Origin: an uncultured Eubacteriales bacterium
GTDB lineage: Bacteria; Bacillota; Clostridia; Oscillospirales; Oscillospiraceae
Reading direction: 5' to 3'
Assembly (NCBI GenBank): GCA_949744025.1
Contig: CATJWA010000171.1
Coordinates: forward strand, 1 to 7,055
Length of the DNA stretch: 7,055 nucleotides
A program made the position numbers and the translations under genes. Positions 1 through 5,216 of the stretch are shown here, one piece after another; positions within the stretch are counted from its first letter, which is position 1; each line of letters starts with the position of its first letter. The notes beneath the pieces are model-generated. The model made no database searches. It saw only the letters and a list, made by a program, of their open reading frames with translations, and was not told where the DNA came from.

Positions 1-1269
1 GCCGTAATACTTGGGCTTATTGGTCTCCGGGTCCACATAGGGGGTCAGGAAGGACCGGCAGCCCATGCAGGTGTAGCAGTGGCCCTCGCCGTTTTTGTCT
101 ATCTTGAGCCTCAGCATCATTTTTTCGCTGATGTAGTCGGGCACCATACGCTTTGCCGTGCACTTGGCCGCCAGCTCGGTCAGATACCAGTACGGAGCGT
201 CGGGGGTTATGTTCTGCTCCTCGAGCACGTAAACCAGCTTAGGGAACGCGGGCGTCACCCACACGCCGTTCTCGTTTTTCACGCCCTCGCAGCGCTGGGT
301 GAGCGTTTCCTCGATTATGAGGGCTAAATCGTGTTTCTCACGCTCGCTTTTCGCTTCTCCAAGGTACATGAACACCGTGACGAAGGGGGCCTGTCCGTTC
401 GTTGTGAGCAGCGTGACGACCTGGTACTGTATCGTCTGCACGCCGCGGCGAATTTCGTCGCGCAGCCGCAGCTCGACTATCTCGTCTATCTTCTCCTGAG
501 AGGGGCTGACGCCAATCATCTGCATTTCGCTGAGCACGACGCCGCGTATCTTGTCGCGGCTTACCTGCACAAACGGGGCCAGATGCGACAGGCTTATGCT
601 CTGCCCGCCGTACTGGTTGCTGGCGACCTGGGCCACTATCTGCGTGGCGATGTTGCAGGCCGTGGCGAAGCTGTGGGGCTTTTCTATCATCGTGCCGGTG
701 ATGACAGTGCCATTTTGAAGCATGTCCTCAAGGTTTACAAGGTCGCAGTTGTGCATGTGCTGGGCGTAGTAGTCCGAGTCGTGGAAGTGGATGATGCCCT
801 CGTCGTGGGCCTTTACTATCTCGTCGGGAAGAAGCAGGCGGCGCGTCAGGTCCCGGCTGACCTCGCCGGCCATGTAGTCGCGCTGGGTGCTGTTTATTAT
901 CGGGTTCTTGTTCGCGTTTTCCTGCTTGGCCTCCTCGTTGTTGCACTCTATGAGGCTGAGTATCTGGTTGTCGGTCGTGTTCGACGCGCGCACAAGGCTG
1001 CGGTTATAACGGTAGCGGATATAGCGCTTGGCCGTTTCGGGAGCGCCCTGGAGAATGATATGCGTCTCCACAAGCTCCTGTATTTCCTCAACGCTCAGCG
1101 CGCGGCCGACCTGGTCGCAGTAATCCTCGATAACAAGCGAGATGTAGTCAATCTGCCGCTCCGTCAGCTCCGGACGGCCGTCGGTCTCGGCGTTGGCGCT
1201 GTAAATCGCGTGCTTGATTTTCTGCCTGTCAAATGGCTCCTCCGAGCCGTTTCTCTTTATGATTTTCAT
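1..1269 (-). CDS. nrdD: Anaerobic (class III) ribonucleoside-triphosphate reductase, N-terminal 423 residues; continues off the left edge
   Basis: Reading the minus strand from the ATG at 1269 gives 423 codons without a stop, up to the window edge. The protein reduces ribonucleoside triphosphates to dNTPs in the cytoplasm under anaerobic conditions, using a glycyl radical installed by NrdG. Residues 1-92 look like an ATP-cone (start MKIIKRNGSEEPFDRQKI), the allosteric dATP/ATP sensor. The catalytic barrel follows, with HFHDSDYYAQHMHNCDLVN (Cys175), NQYGGQSISLSHLAPFV near 218-234 and CMGCRSFL at 401-408. Family knowledge says one cysteine in NCDL and one in MGCR are the active-site pair, here most likely C175 and C404. 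The C-terminal zinc site and glycyl-radical motif lie outside the window, since the family usually runs about 700-780 residues. AAAGAGGAG ends six bases before the start codon. Long plus-strand open frames over this region are shadows. The assignment is firm; only completeness cannot be judged. Confidence 0.96.
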   Translation of the reverse strand, partial: MKIIKRNGSEEPFDRQKIKHAIYSANAETDGRPELTERQIDYISLVIEDYCDQVGRALSVEEIQELVETHIILQGAPETAKRYIRYRYNRSLVRASNTTDNQILSLIECNNEEAKQENANKNPIINSTQRDYMAGEVSRDLTRRLLLPDEIVKAHDEGIIHFHDSDYYAQHMHNCDLVNLEDMLQNGTVITGTMIEKPHSFATACNIATQIVAQVASNQYGGQSISLSHLAPFVQVSRDKIRGVVLSEMQMIGVSPSQEKIDEIVELRLRDEIRRGVQTIQYQVVTLLTTNGQAPFVTVFMYLGEAKSEREKHDLALIIEETLTQRCEGVKNENGVWVTPAFPKLVYVLEEQNITPDAPYWYLTELAAKCTAKRMVPDYISEKMMLRLKIDKNGEGHCYTCMGCRSFLTPYVDPETNKPKYYG

Positions 1270-1299
1270 TAGCTGCTCCTCTTTGTCATGCGTGAATGG

Positions 1300-1315
1300 T
1301 GTCACTATATTGTGT
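1300..1315 (-). promoter_or_regulatory. NrdR-box-like operator, downstream copy
   Basis: The minus-strand sequence ACACAATATAGTGACA matches the first ten positions of the NrdR box perfectly and about 12 of 16 overall. Its centre is 33 bp from that of the upstream copy, roughly three helical turns and close to the 31-32 bp typical of tandem NrdR boxes. It falls just downstream of the predicted nrdD transcription start. Confidence 0.7.
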
Positions 1316-1329
1316 TCCGACGGTTTTTG

Positions 1330-1358
1330 ATTATACAGCATATTGTGCCCGATTGCAA
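1330..1358 (-). promoter_or_regulatory. Sigma-A promoter of nrdD
   Basis: On the minus strand, TTGCAA (1358-1353) is followed 17 bases later by an exact TATAAT (1335-1330). Transcription should start near 1323, leaving a leader of about 54 bases before the nrdD ATG at 1269. No other good promoter precedes nrdD. The element sits inside a pair of NrdR-box-like sites, which supports its use for nrdD. Confidence 0.85.
1333..1348 (-). promoter_or_regulatory. NrdR-box-like operator, upstream copy
   Basis: The minus-strand sequence GCACAATATGCTGTAT matches about 12 of 16 positions of the published NrdR box (acaCwAtATaTwGtgt). It lies in the spacer and overlaps half of the nrdD -10 hexamer. NrdR is the ATP-cone/zinc-finger repressor of ribonucleotide reductase genes and normally binds tandem boxes near their promoters. 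Binding here would block RNA polymerase. The match was counted by eye. Confidence 0.7.
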
Positions 1359-1410
1359 GAGGGAAAACAGAATATGCGAATAATTTAATTTTTAACCATG
1401 AACGCGGGAC

Positions 1411-1440
1411 TTGACGCCGGGCCATATCGAGTGCTATTTT
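1411..1440 (+). promoter_or_regulatory. Possible extended -10 promoter for the small membrane protein gene
   Basis: TTGACG (1411-1416) is followed after 18 bases by TATTTT (1435-1440). A TGC directly before the -10 hexamer gives an extended -10. Transcription would start near 1447, about 46 bases before the GTG start at 1493. The -10 hexamer and spacing are imperfect, so this is only a moderate candidate. Confidence 0.4.
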
Positions 1441-1492
1441 AAGGATGCCGGCACGGTCCGGACAGAGGCGTGAAAAAAAGGGGGGAGCTACG

Positions 1493-1615
1493 GTGGGAGA
1501 GGCTTCGGCATACATACCCTCGGCGGCGATGACGCTGCTGCCGTACCTTGCGGTGTTTGTGATATGCGCCTGCGTTGCGGCGCTGGCGGCATATCTTGTC
1601 AGGAGAAGAAAATAG
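1493..1615 (+). CDS. Small single-pass membrane protein, 40 residues, GTG start
   Basis: GTG at 1493 opens a 40-codon frame ending in TAG at 1613-1615. A strong AAGGGGGGAG Shine-Dalgarno ends five bases upstream (1478-1487). The product begins MGEASAYIPSAAM. It has one hydrophobic stretch at about residues 14-35 (TLLPYLAVFVICACVAALAA...) with two cysteines near its middle, and it ends in RRRK. The positive-inside rule predicts the short N-terminus outside and the basic tail in the cytoplasm. No enzymatic domain fits in this length and I do not recognise a family. It lies between the divergent nrdD promoter and the rpsF promoter, with its own weak promoter candidate upstream. The gene call rests on the ribosome binding site, the clean TM-plus-basic-tail pattern and the gap it fills. 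It could still be a chance frame. Confidence 0.55.
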   Translation: MGEASAYIPSAAMTLLPYLAVFVICACVAALAAYLVRRRK

Positions 1616-1637
1616 CGGCGGACGGACGCAGGGAAAA

Positions 1638-1682
1638 GCCGCGCGAGACTTGCCCTGACGGCGGTGTGCGGCAAAGCTTTTT
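1638..1682 (+). terminator. Weak candidate terminator after the small membrane protein
   Basis: GCCGCGCG (1638-1645) can pair with TGTGCGGC (1665-1672), including two G-U pairs, around a 19-base loop. AAAGC and then five T follow. The loop is large and the T run is not adjacent to the stem, so this may be only partly effective. It is placed sensibly, between the small gene and the rpsF promoter. Confidence 0.3.
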
Positions 1683-1702
1683 AGGAAAATGGGAAATTTT
1701 AT

Positions 1703-1730
1703 TTGACAAGCCTGAAAATTGGTGTATAAT
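1703..1730 (+). promoter_or_regulatory. Sigma-A promoter of the rpsF-ssb-rpsR operon
   Basis: An exact TTGACA (1703-1708) is followed after 16 bases by an exact TATAAT (1725-1730), preceded by AT-rich sequence. This would be very strong, as expected for a ribosomal protein operon. Transcription should begin near 1737, which coincides with the first base of a leader hairpin. Confidence 0.9.
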
Positions 1731-1736
1731 TATATA

Positions 1737-1790
1737 GCCTGTCGCAGACGGGCTATCCTTGCTCGCGCCCATGAGCGCGGGCCATCAGTC
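1737..1790 (+). promoter_or_regulatory. Structured 5' leader of rpsF, possible S6:S18 autoregulatory RNA
   Basis: The 70-base leader can form two hairpins. The first pairs GCCTGTC (1737-1743) with GACGGGC (1747-1753) around GCA. The second pairs GCTCGCGC (1761-1768) with GCGCGGGC (1775-1782) around CCATGA, with one U-G pair. Many bacteria carry an rpsF leader element bound by the S6:S18 complex for feedback control, and both genes are in this operon. I do not see the CCG trinucleotide I associate with the known motif, so this may be a variant or an unrelated structure. GAC (1747-1749) and GTC (1788-1790) could instead close a longer stem around the second hairpin. Confidence 0.4.
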
Positions 1791-1807
1791 CAGAAGGAGG
1801 TGCTTAA

Positions 1808-2104
1808 ATGGCAAAGACCACCGAGAAGTACGAGTGCATGTACATCCTCAACCCGAACCTGACCGAGGAGGAGACCGCCGCGCTCGTGGAAAAGTTCAAG
1901 GCGCTTATCGAGGCTAACGGCACTCTTGACGAGATGGAGGAGATGGGCAAGCGCAAGCTCGCCTATGAAATCAACTTCATTTCCGAGGGTTACTACGTCC
2001 TCGTCAAGTTCACCAGCGGACCGGCTTTCCCCGCCGAGCTCGACCGTGTGTTCGGTATTACCGACGGCGTTATGCGCAGCATGATTACCCTGCGTTACGA
2101 GTAA
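1808..2104 (+). CDS. rpsF: 30S ribosomal protein S6
   Basis: The 98-residue product matches bacterial S6 throughout: YECMYILNPNLTEEE at the first beta strand and helix, MGKRKLAYEI near residues 46-55, EGYYVLVKF, and the C-terminal DRVFGITDGVMRSMITLRYE. S6 binds S18 on the platform of the small ribosomal subunit. AAGGAGGT (1794-1801) lies six bases before the ATG, close to ideal. It is the first gene of an rpsF-ssb-rpsR operon, with ssb starting 12 bases after its stop. Its length is normal for the family and there is no sign of damage. Regulation is probably by the strong upstream promoter and possibly by the structured leader. Confidence 0.98.
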   Translation: MAKTTEKYECMYILNPNLTEEETAALVEKFKALIEANGTLDEMEEMGKRKLAYEINFISEGYYVLVKFTSGPAFPAELDRVFGITDGVMRSMITLRYE

Positions 2105-2116
2105 GGGGGACAGCTC

Positions 2117-2590
2117 ATGCTTAACCACATCGTAATCATGGGCCGTCTGACCCGTGACCCCGAGCTGCGCTACACCCAGTCCCAGATACCCGTGGCCTCG
2201 TTCACCCTGGCCGTGGACAGGGACTACGGCGGACGCGACGGCGCAGAGCGTCAGACCGACTTTATCGACGTCGTGGCCTGGCGCAGCACAGGCGAGTTCG
2301 TGTCCAAGTACTTTACAAAAGGCAGCATGGCCGCGGTGTCGGGCCGCCTTCAGATAAGGGACTGGACCGACCGCGACGGGAACAAGCGCCGCAGCGCGGA
2401 GGTCGTGGCCGACAACGTGTACTTTGGTGAGAGTAAGCGCAGCCGCGACGAAGGCGCGGGCGCTCAGCGCGCTTACAGCGCGCCGGCTCCTTCACCGGGG
2501 TATGACGACGGCTACAGGGGCTTTGAAAGCGCCGCCGGCGGTTCCGCTTTCTCCGAGCTGTCCGACACGGACGGCGAGCTCCCGTTCTGA
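2117..2590 (+). CDS. ssb: Single-stranded DNA-binding protein SSB
   Basis: The 157-residue product has the SSB OB-fold at about residues 1-105, opening MLNHIVIMGRLTRDPELRYT. It has TDFIDVVAWRSTGEFVSKY and GSMAAVSGRLQIRDW, with tryptophans at 55 and 83 where aromatic residues stack on DNA. A low-complexity Ser/Ala/Gly/Pro/Tyr linker follows (about 106-150). The protein ends DTDGELPF, the acidic tip ending in Pro-Phe that recruits replication and repair proteins such as PriA, RecO and RecQ. It forms tetramers on ssDNA during replication, repair and recombination. AAGGGGGA (2103-2110) overlaps the rpsF stop codon and sits six bases from the ATG. The rpsF-ssb-rpsR order is the usual one in Firmicutes and indicates the housekeeping chromosomal SSB rather than a phage or plasmid copy. 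Confidence 0.97.
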   Translation: MLNHIVIMGRLTRDPELRYTQSQIPVASFTLAVDRDYGGRDGAERQTDFIDVVAWRSTGEFVSKYFTKGSMAAVSGRLQIRDWTDRDGNKRRSAEVVADNVYFGESKRSRDEGAGAQRAYSAPAPSPGYDDGYRGFESAAGGSAFSELSDTDGELPF

Positions 2591-2629
2591 CGGACGGCGA
2601 GCAGAAAAAATTGATAGGAGGATACAGCC

Positions 2630-2866
2630 TTGGCTTTTGATAAGAACACTAAAAACCGCAAGCGCAGAAAGGTTTGTCAGTTCTGTGTCGATAAGAGCAC
2701 TTTTGTCGATTACAAGGACACGACAAAGCTTAAGCGTTACCTGTCCGAGCGCGGCAAGATTCTGCCCCGCCGTGCAACAGGCACCTGCGCGATGCACCAG
2801 CGCCAGCTCACTGAGGCGGTCAAGAGAGCCCGCCAGGTGGCGCTTTTGCCCTACGTGGTAGACTGA
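2630..2866 (+). CDS. rpsR: 30S ribosomal protein S18, zinc-ribbon (C+) form, TTG start
   Basis: The 78-residue product carries the S18 signature: basic N-terminus (KNRKRRK), VDYKDTTKLKRYLSERGKILPRRATGTCAMHQRQL and a C-terminal VKRARQVALLPYV. Cys16, Cys19, Cys53 and His56 make a CxxC...CxxH set, so this is the zinc-binding C+ form rather than the zinc-free paralogue induced under zinc starvation. The start is TTG at 2630: AGGAGG (2616-2621) lies eight bases upstream, and homologues begin MAxxK-like, matching MAFDK. The next in-frame ATG is internal (Met55), deep in the conserved region. It is the last gene of the operon and is followed by a terminator. S18 pairs with S6 in the 30S platform. 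Confidence 0.97.
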   Translation: MAFDKNTKNRKRRKVCQFCVDKSTFVDYKDTTKLKRYLSERGKILPRRATGTCAMHQRQLTEAVKRARQVALLPYVVD

Positions 2867-2876
2867 AAAAGGTTTG

Positions 2877-2913
2877 AAACAGCGGCTCCCCAACGGAGCC
2901 GCTGTTTTTGTTT
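2877..2913 (+). terminator. Intrinsic terminator of the rpsF operon
   Basis: AACAGCGGCTCC (2878-2889) pairs perfectly with GGAGCCGCTGTT (2895-2906) around the loop CCAAC, with an extra A-T pair at the base. The 3' side runs into TTTTTGTTT. It begins about ten bases after the rpsR stop codon. Confidence 0.95.
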
Positions 2914-3058
2914 ATGAAAGTACTGACTTTTTGTAAGGAGCCCAGCGCGGCGGGGAAATGTACCGGAGCTGCTGCGCAGTCTTATTTTTCTTTGAATAAG
3001 GCCGAAATAATATATAATACGAATAATACGACAGCACGGATTTTGAGGAGGCGGGGAT
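2914..3058 (+). promoter_or_regulatory. Intergenic region with promoter for the DUF1801-MBL-DUF3795 operon
   Basis: The only clear signal is an exact TATAAT at 3013-3018, in AT-rich sequence about 40 bases before the next ATG. The best -35 is TTGAAT (2992-2997), with a short 15-base spacer, so the promoter may depend on the AT-rich context or an activator. AGGAGG at 3046-3051 is the ribosome binding site of the following gene. I see nothing convincing between 2914 and 2990. Confidence 0.6.
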
Positions 3059-3490
3059 ATGTGGACGTGTCCGGACTGCGGCAGGGAATTTAAAAGGAAC
3101 AGGCAGAGCCACTATTGTGGGAAAGCGCCCGAAACAGTTGAGGAGTATATCAGCTCACAGACGCCGGAGAAGGGGGAGCGGCTCGCGTGTATGCGTAAGG
3201 CAGTGCTCAAAGCCTGTCCTGATGCACGCGAGTATATAGCGTGGAGTATGCCGTATTACAGTGCAAACGGAAAGACGCTTTCCTTCGCGGCGGGGGCGAG
3301 GAATATAAGCCTTTACGCCGGAGCGGACGCGGCAGAACAGTTCGCAGCACGGCTGGATGGGTATGCAGTGAATAAAAACGCGATTTACTTTCCGTATAAC
3401 AGGGCTTTGCCGCTTGAGCTTATTTCCGGCATAGCGCGGTGGTGCCTCGGATGCAGAGAGGAAAACATTGGAGAAAAAACGGAGGTATGA
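3059..3490 (+). CDS. Zinc-knuckle plus DUF1801 (YdhG-like, frataxin-like fold) protein
   Basis: The 143-residue protein has two parts. Residues 1-25 form a short metal-binding knuckle, WTCPDCGREFKRNRQSHYC, with Cys4, Cys7, His18 and Cys20 as likely zinc ligands. Residues about 33-135 resemble DUF1801, the YdhG-like domain with a frataxin-like fold: TPEKGERLACMRKAVLKACPDAREYIAWSMPYY, then SFAAGARNISLY, then VNKNAIYFPYNRALPLELI. Some relatives are annotated as iron chaperones, but the function is not established for this form. AGGAGG lies seven bases before the ATG. It is the first gene of a three-gene operon; its TGA ends four bases before the start of the hydrolase gene. I am confident of the domain and unsure of the role. 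Confidence 0.85.
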   Translation: MWTCPDCGREFKRNRQSHYCGKAPETVEEYISSQTPEKGERLACMRKAVLKACPDAREYIAWSMPYYSANGKTLSFAAGARNISLYAGADAAEQFAARLDGYAVNKNAIYFPYNRALPLELISGIARWCLGCREENIGEKTEV

Positions 3491-3494
3491 ACAA

Positions 3495-4103
3495 ATGACG
3501 GAGATACTCTATCAGGGCCACGGCTCACTGCGCATAACCGCACAGGGCGGCATGGTGATATACATCGACCCCTTTATGGGTCAGGGCTACGACGTTCCTG
3601 CGGACCTCATTTTAGTAACGCACGACCACTTTGACCACAACAAGGTTAAGAAGCCCGCGAGGAAGGACGGCTGCACTGTCTGGACTTATGCAGACTTTAT
3701 TGACGGAGGAAGATACCTTACCAAAGCCCTCGGCGATGTGACAGTCCGCGCGGTGGAGGCCTACAACAAAAACCATCCGAAAGGTGAATGCGTCGGCTTT
3801 GTGCTCACGCTGGGAGGCAAAAAGGTCTATGTAGCGGGAGACACGTCGAGGACTGAGATGATGCCCTCGTTGGCCGATGAAAATCTCGACTGCGCTTTCC
3901 TGCCGATTGACGGAAAATACAACATGGGGCCCGAGGAGGCCGCCGAGTGCGCGGAGCTGATACGCGCAAAGCGCGTTGTGCCCTATCATATGGTGCCCAT
4001 GACTCCGCTGGGCGGCAAGGGTTTTGACCGGAAGCGGGCCGAGGCGTTCAGGGCGGAAAACCGCGTGATCCTCCCTGCGGGGGAGACGCTGACGCTCGAC
4101 TGA
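3495..4103 (+). CDS. Metallo-beta-lactamase-fold metal-dependent hydrolase
   Basis: The 202-residue protein has every classical ligand of the MBL fold: HDHFDH (His43, His45, Asp47, His48), His94 in KNHPKGE, Asp116 in YVAGDTSRT and His165 in PYHMVP. This predicts an active binuclear metal site. The single-domain layout with IDPF near residue 24 is that of the small UlaG/UPF0173-like hydrolases (beta-lactamase superfamily domain 3), which cleave phosphoester or lactone bonds. The substrate cannot be read from the sequence. No signal peptide is seen, so it is cytoplasmic. I chose ATG 3495 over a TTG at 3468 in the same frame because AACGGAGG (3478-3485) fits the ATG and homologues begin with the LYQGHGSLRI strand. 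Antibiotic resistance is not implied. Confidence 0.9.
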   Translation: MTEILYQGHGSLRITAQGGMVIYIDPFMGQGYDVPADLILVTHDHFDHNKVKKPARKDGCTVWTYADFIDGGRYLTKALGDVTVRAVEAYNKNHPKGECVGFVLTLGGKKVYVAGDTSRTEMMPSLADENLDCAFLPIDGKYNMGPEEAAECAELIRAKRVVPYHMVPMTPLGGKGFDRKRAEAFRAENRVILPAGETLTLD

Positions 4104-4113
4104 GCCGACGGAC

Positions 4114-4668
4114 ATGAAGGGCTTTCAAAGGGACGACTTTCTGCTTTCTCTGTGCGGACTCAACTGCGGCCTGTGCCCCATGAAGGTGAGCGGACACTGT
4201 CCCGGCTGCGGAGGCGGAGCAGGCAATCAGAGCTGCGCCATTGCCGGGTGCAGCCTTAAGCACGGGAGTGTGCAATACTGCTTTCAGTGTTCTGATTACC
4301 CCTGCGCAAAATATGACGGGATTGACGAATACGACTCATTCATAAGCCACCGGCGGCAGAAGGGCGACCTGCGCCGCGCTGAGGAAATAGGAACCTCCGC
4401 CTATGGGGACGAGCAGAGGGAGAAGGCGGAGCTTCTGCGCCGTCTGCTCTCGGACTTCAATGACGGGCGGAAAAAGAGCTTTTTATGCCTTGCAGTGAAT
4501 CTGCTCGAGCTGCCGGAGCTGCGGGCGGTAATGGCCGAGGCGGAGGCGGAAGGTCTTGCACGGCTCCCGCTTAAAGACAGGTCCGCCGCGCTCGCGTCGA
4601 AGCTGCGCGCCGCGGCTGAGAAAAGGGGGCTTGAGCTCAAGTTGCGCAAAAAGCCGGCAAGGCGTTAA
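4114..4668 (+). CDS. Cysteine-rich DUF3795-like protein
   Basis: The 184-residue product begins LLSLCGLNCGLCPMKVSGHCPGC, the pattern of DUF3795 proteins. Ten cysteines fall within residues 14-64 (14, 18, 21, 29, 32, 41, 46, 56, 59, 64), including three CxxC pairs, followed by DYPC. That suggests one or two zinc sites or an iron-sulfur cluster. Residues 95-184 are helical and charged, with an Ala/Glu/Leu-rich stretch and a very basic tail (KLRKKPARR) that might contact nucleic acid or membrane phosphates; this is inference. The start lies ten bases after the hydrolase stop, and the ribosome binding site is weak (GACGG), so translation may be coupled to the gene upstream. Its TAA falls inside the terminator stem. 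The function of the family is unknown. Confidence 0.8.
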   Translation: MKGFQRDDFLLSLCGLNCGLCPMKVSGHCPGCGGGAGNQSCAIAGCSLKHGSVQYCFQCSDYPCAKYDGIDEYDSFISHRRQKGDLRRAEEIGTSAYGDEQREKAELLRRLLSDFNDGRKKSFLCLAVNLLELPELRAVMAEAEAEGLARLPLKDRSAALASKLRAAAEKRGLELKLRKKPARR

Positions 4669-4707
4669 TAAAGCGGCAGATGCCGCTTTATTAACGCCTT
4701 ATTTTTT
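4659..4707. terminator. Terminator between convergent operons, 20-bp perfect inverted repeat
   Basis: AAGGCGTTAATAAAGCGGCA (4659-4678) and its exact reverse complement (4681-4700) flank the two bases GA, so the hairpin would have a four-base AGAT loop. On the plus strand the stem is followed by ATTTTTT, a good U tract. On the minus strand five T come only after a further eight bases, so leftward termination is probably less efficient. The stop codon of the rightward gene (4666-4668) lies inside the stem, and that of the leftward gene (4701-4699) overlaps its end. Confidence 0.93.
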
Positions 4708-5019
4708 CCCGTAAAAAATCCTGCCCAATCCCACTCCGGCGAGGACTATCACGGCGTAGACCGGCGCGTAGACCCAGGCGGAGGAGTTGTAGTGAATGAA
4801 GATTGTCGGTATAAACAGCACAAGCGCCGCGGCGGGCAGCAGCAGGGAAAAGCCTCGCAGCAGGCCGTATACCACCGCTGAGACAAAGGCAATAAGCGGC
4901 ATGGCGCACAGCATGAGCAGCATAGCCGCCCCCGTGCCGCGTATGAGCAGCGGCAGGAGGTAGAAGTCCGCCGCCAGCACGATGACATAGGGCAGCAGAG
5001 AGGTCAATTTTCTTTTCAT
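4699..5019 (-). CDS. Four-helix integral membrane protein, last gene of an XRE-regulator operon
   Basis: The 106-residue protein is almost entirely hydrophobic. Four membrane spans are visible at about residues 8-26, 30-54, 56-75 and 82-102, with a basic start (MKRK) and end (FYGKK), predicting both termini in the cytoplasm. I do not recognise a family and see no catalytic motif. The start follows the stop of the XRE regulator by two bases. Its ribosome binding site GGAGGA is embedded in the last codons of that gene, so translation is probably coupled. Small membrane proteins beside small XRE regulators are common in Firmicutes, and the pairing suggests a regulated membrane function, perhaps stress sensing or immunity. 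That is inference. Confidence 0.82.
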   Translation of the reverse strand: MKRKLTSLLPYVIVLAADFYLLPLLIRGTGAAMLLMLCAMPLIAFVSAVVYGLLRGFSLLLPAAALVLFIPTIFIHYNSSAWVYAPVYAVIVLAGVGLGRIFYGKK

Positions 5020-5021
5020 GG

Positions 5022-5216
5022 TCAGTCCTCCAGAGTGAAAAGCTCCTCCACGCTTGTGTCCAGATATCGCGCCAGGCGCATTGCCAGCTCGAGCGTGGGG
5101 TTATATTTGTCGTTTTCTATGGCGATTATTGTCTGACGCGAGACGTTGAGAGCCTCGGCAAGGTCCTCCTGACGCAGGGAAGCGGCCCGGCGCAGCTCCT
5201 TTATACGGTTTTTCAT
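5022..5216 (-). CDS. Small XRE-family (Cro/CI type) transcriptional regulator
   Basis: The 64-residue protein is a single helix-turn-helix domain with no sensor region. It starts MKNRIKELRRAASLRQEDLAEAL, the recognition helix lies near residues 26-36 (SRQTIIAIENDK), then comes YNPTLELAMRLARYLDTSVEELF. This is the YozG/YgzD-like type of minimal XRE regulator seen beside membrane proteins in Firmicutes. The ATG overlaps the stop of the upstream gene as ATGA. No good Shine-Dalgarno precedes it, so translation depends on coupling. It probably represses its own operon: the promoter upstream of 5578 has GTAAAG/CTTTAC dyads suited to a dimeric regulator. Having no ligand domain, it may be controlled by one of the flanking membrane proteins, which is inference. 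Confidence 0.92.
   Translation of the reverse strand: MKNRIKELRRAASLRQEDLAEALNVSRQTIIAIENDKYNPTLELAMRLARYLDTSVEELFTLED

Noticed and set aside
331..1272. 313-codon plus-strand open frame
   Set aside because: It is antisense to nrdD, whose minus-strand translation gives clear class III reductase motifs. The plus frame lacks a recognisable domain and ribosome binding site.
2424..2861. 145-codon plus-strand frame across the ssb and rpsR genes
   Set aside because: It overlaps two confirmed genes in another frame, with Arg/Ser/Ala-rich composition typical of shadow frames in GC-rich DNA.
2908..3093. 61-codon frame beginning in the rpsR terminator tail
   Set aside because: There is no ribosome binding site, it starts within the T tract of the terminator, and it overlaps the DUF1801 gene start.
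3468..3494. Upstream TTG start adding nine residues to the MBL-fold hydrolase
   Set aside because: There is no Shine-Dalgarno before 3468. AACGGAGG fits ATG 3495, and the family starts at the LYQGHGSLRI strand.
3495..4103. Antibiotic beta-lactamase
   Set aside because: The metal ligands only define the fold. There is no signal peptide, and the short UlaG/UPF0173-like architecture points to a cytoplasmic hydrolase.
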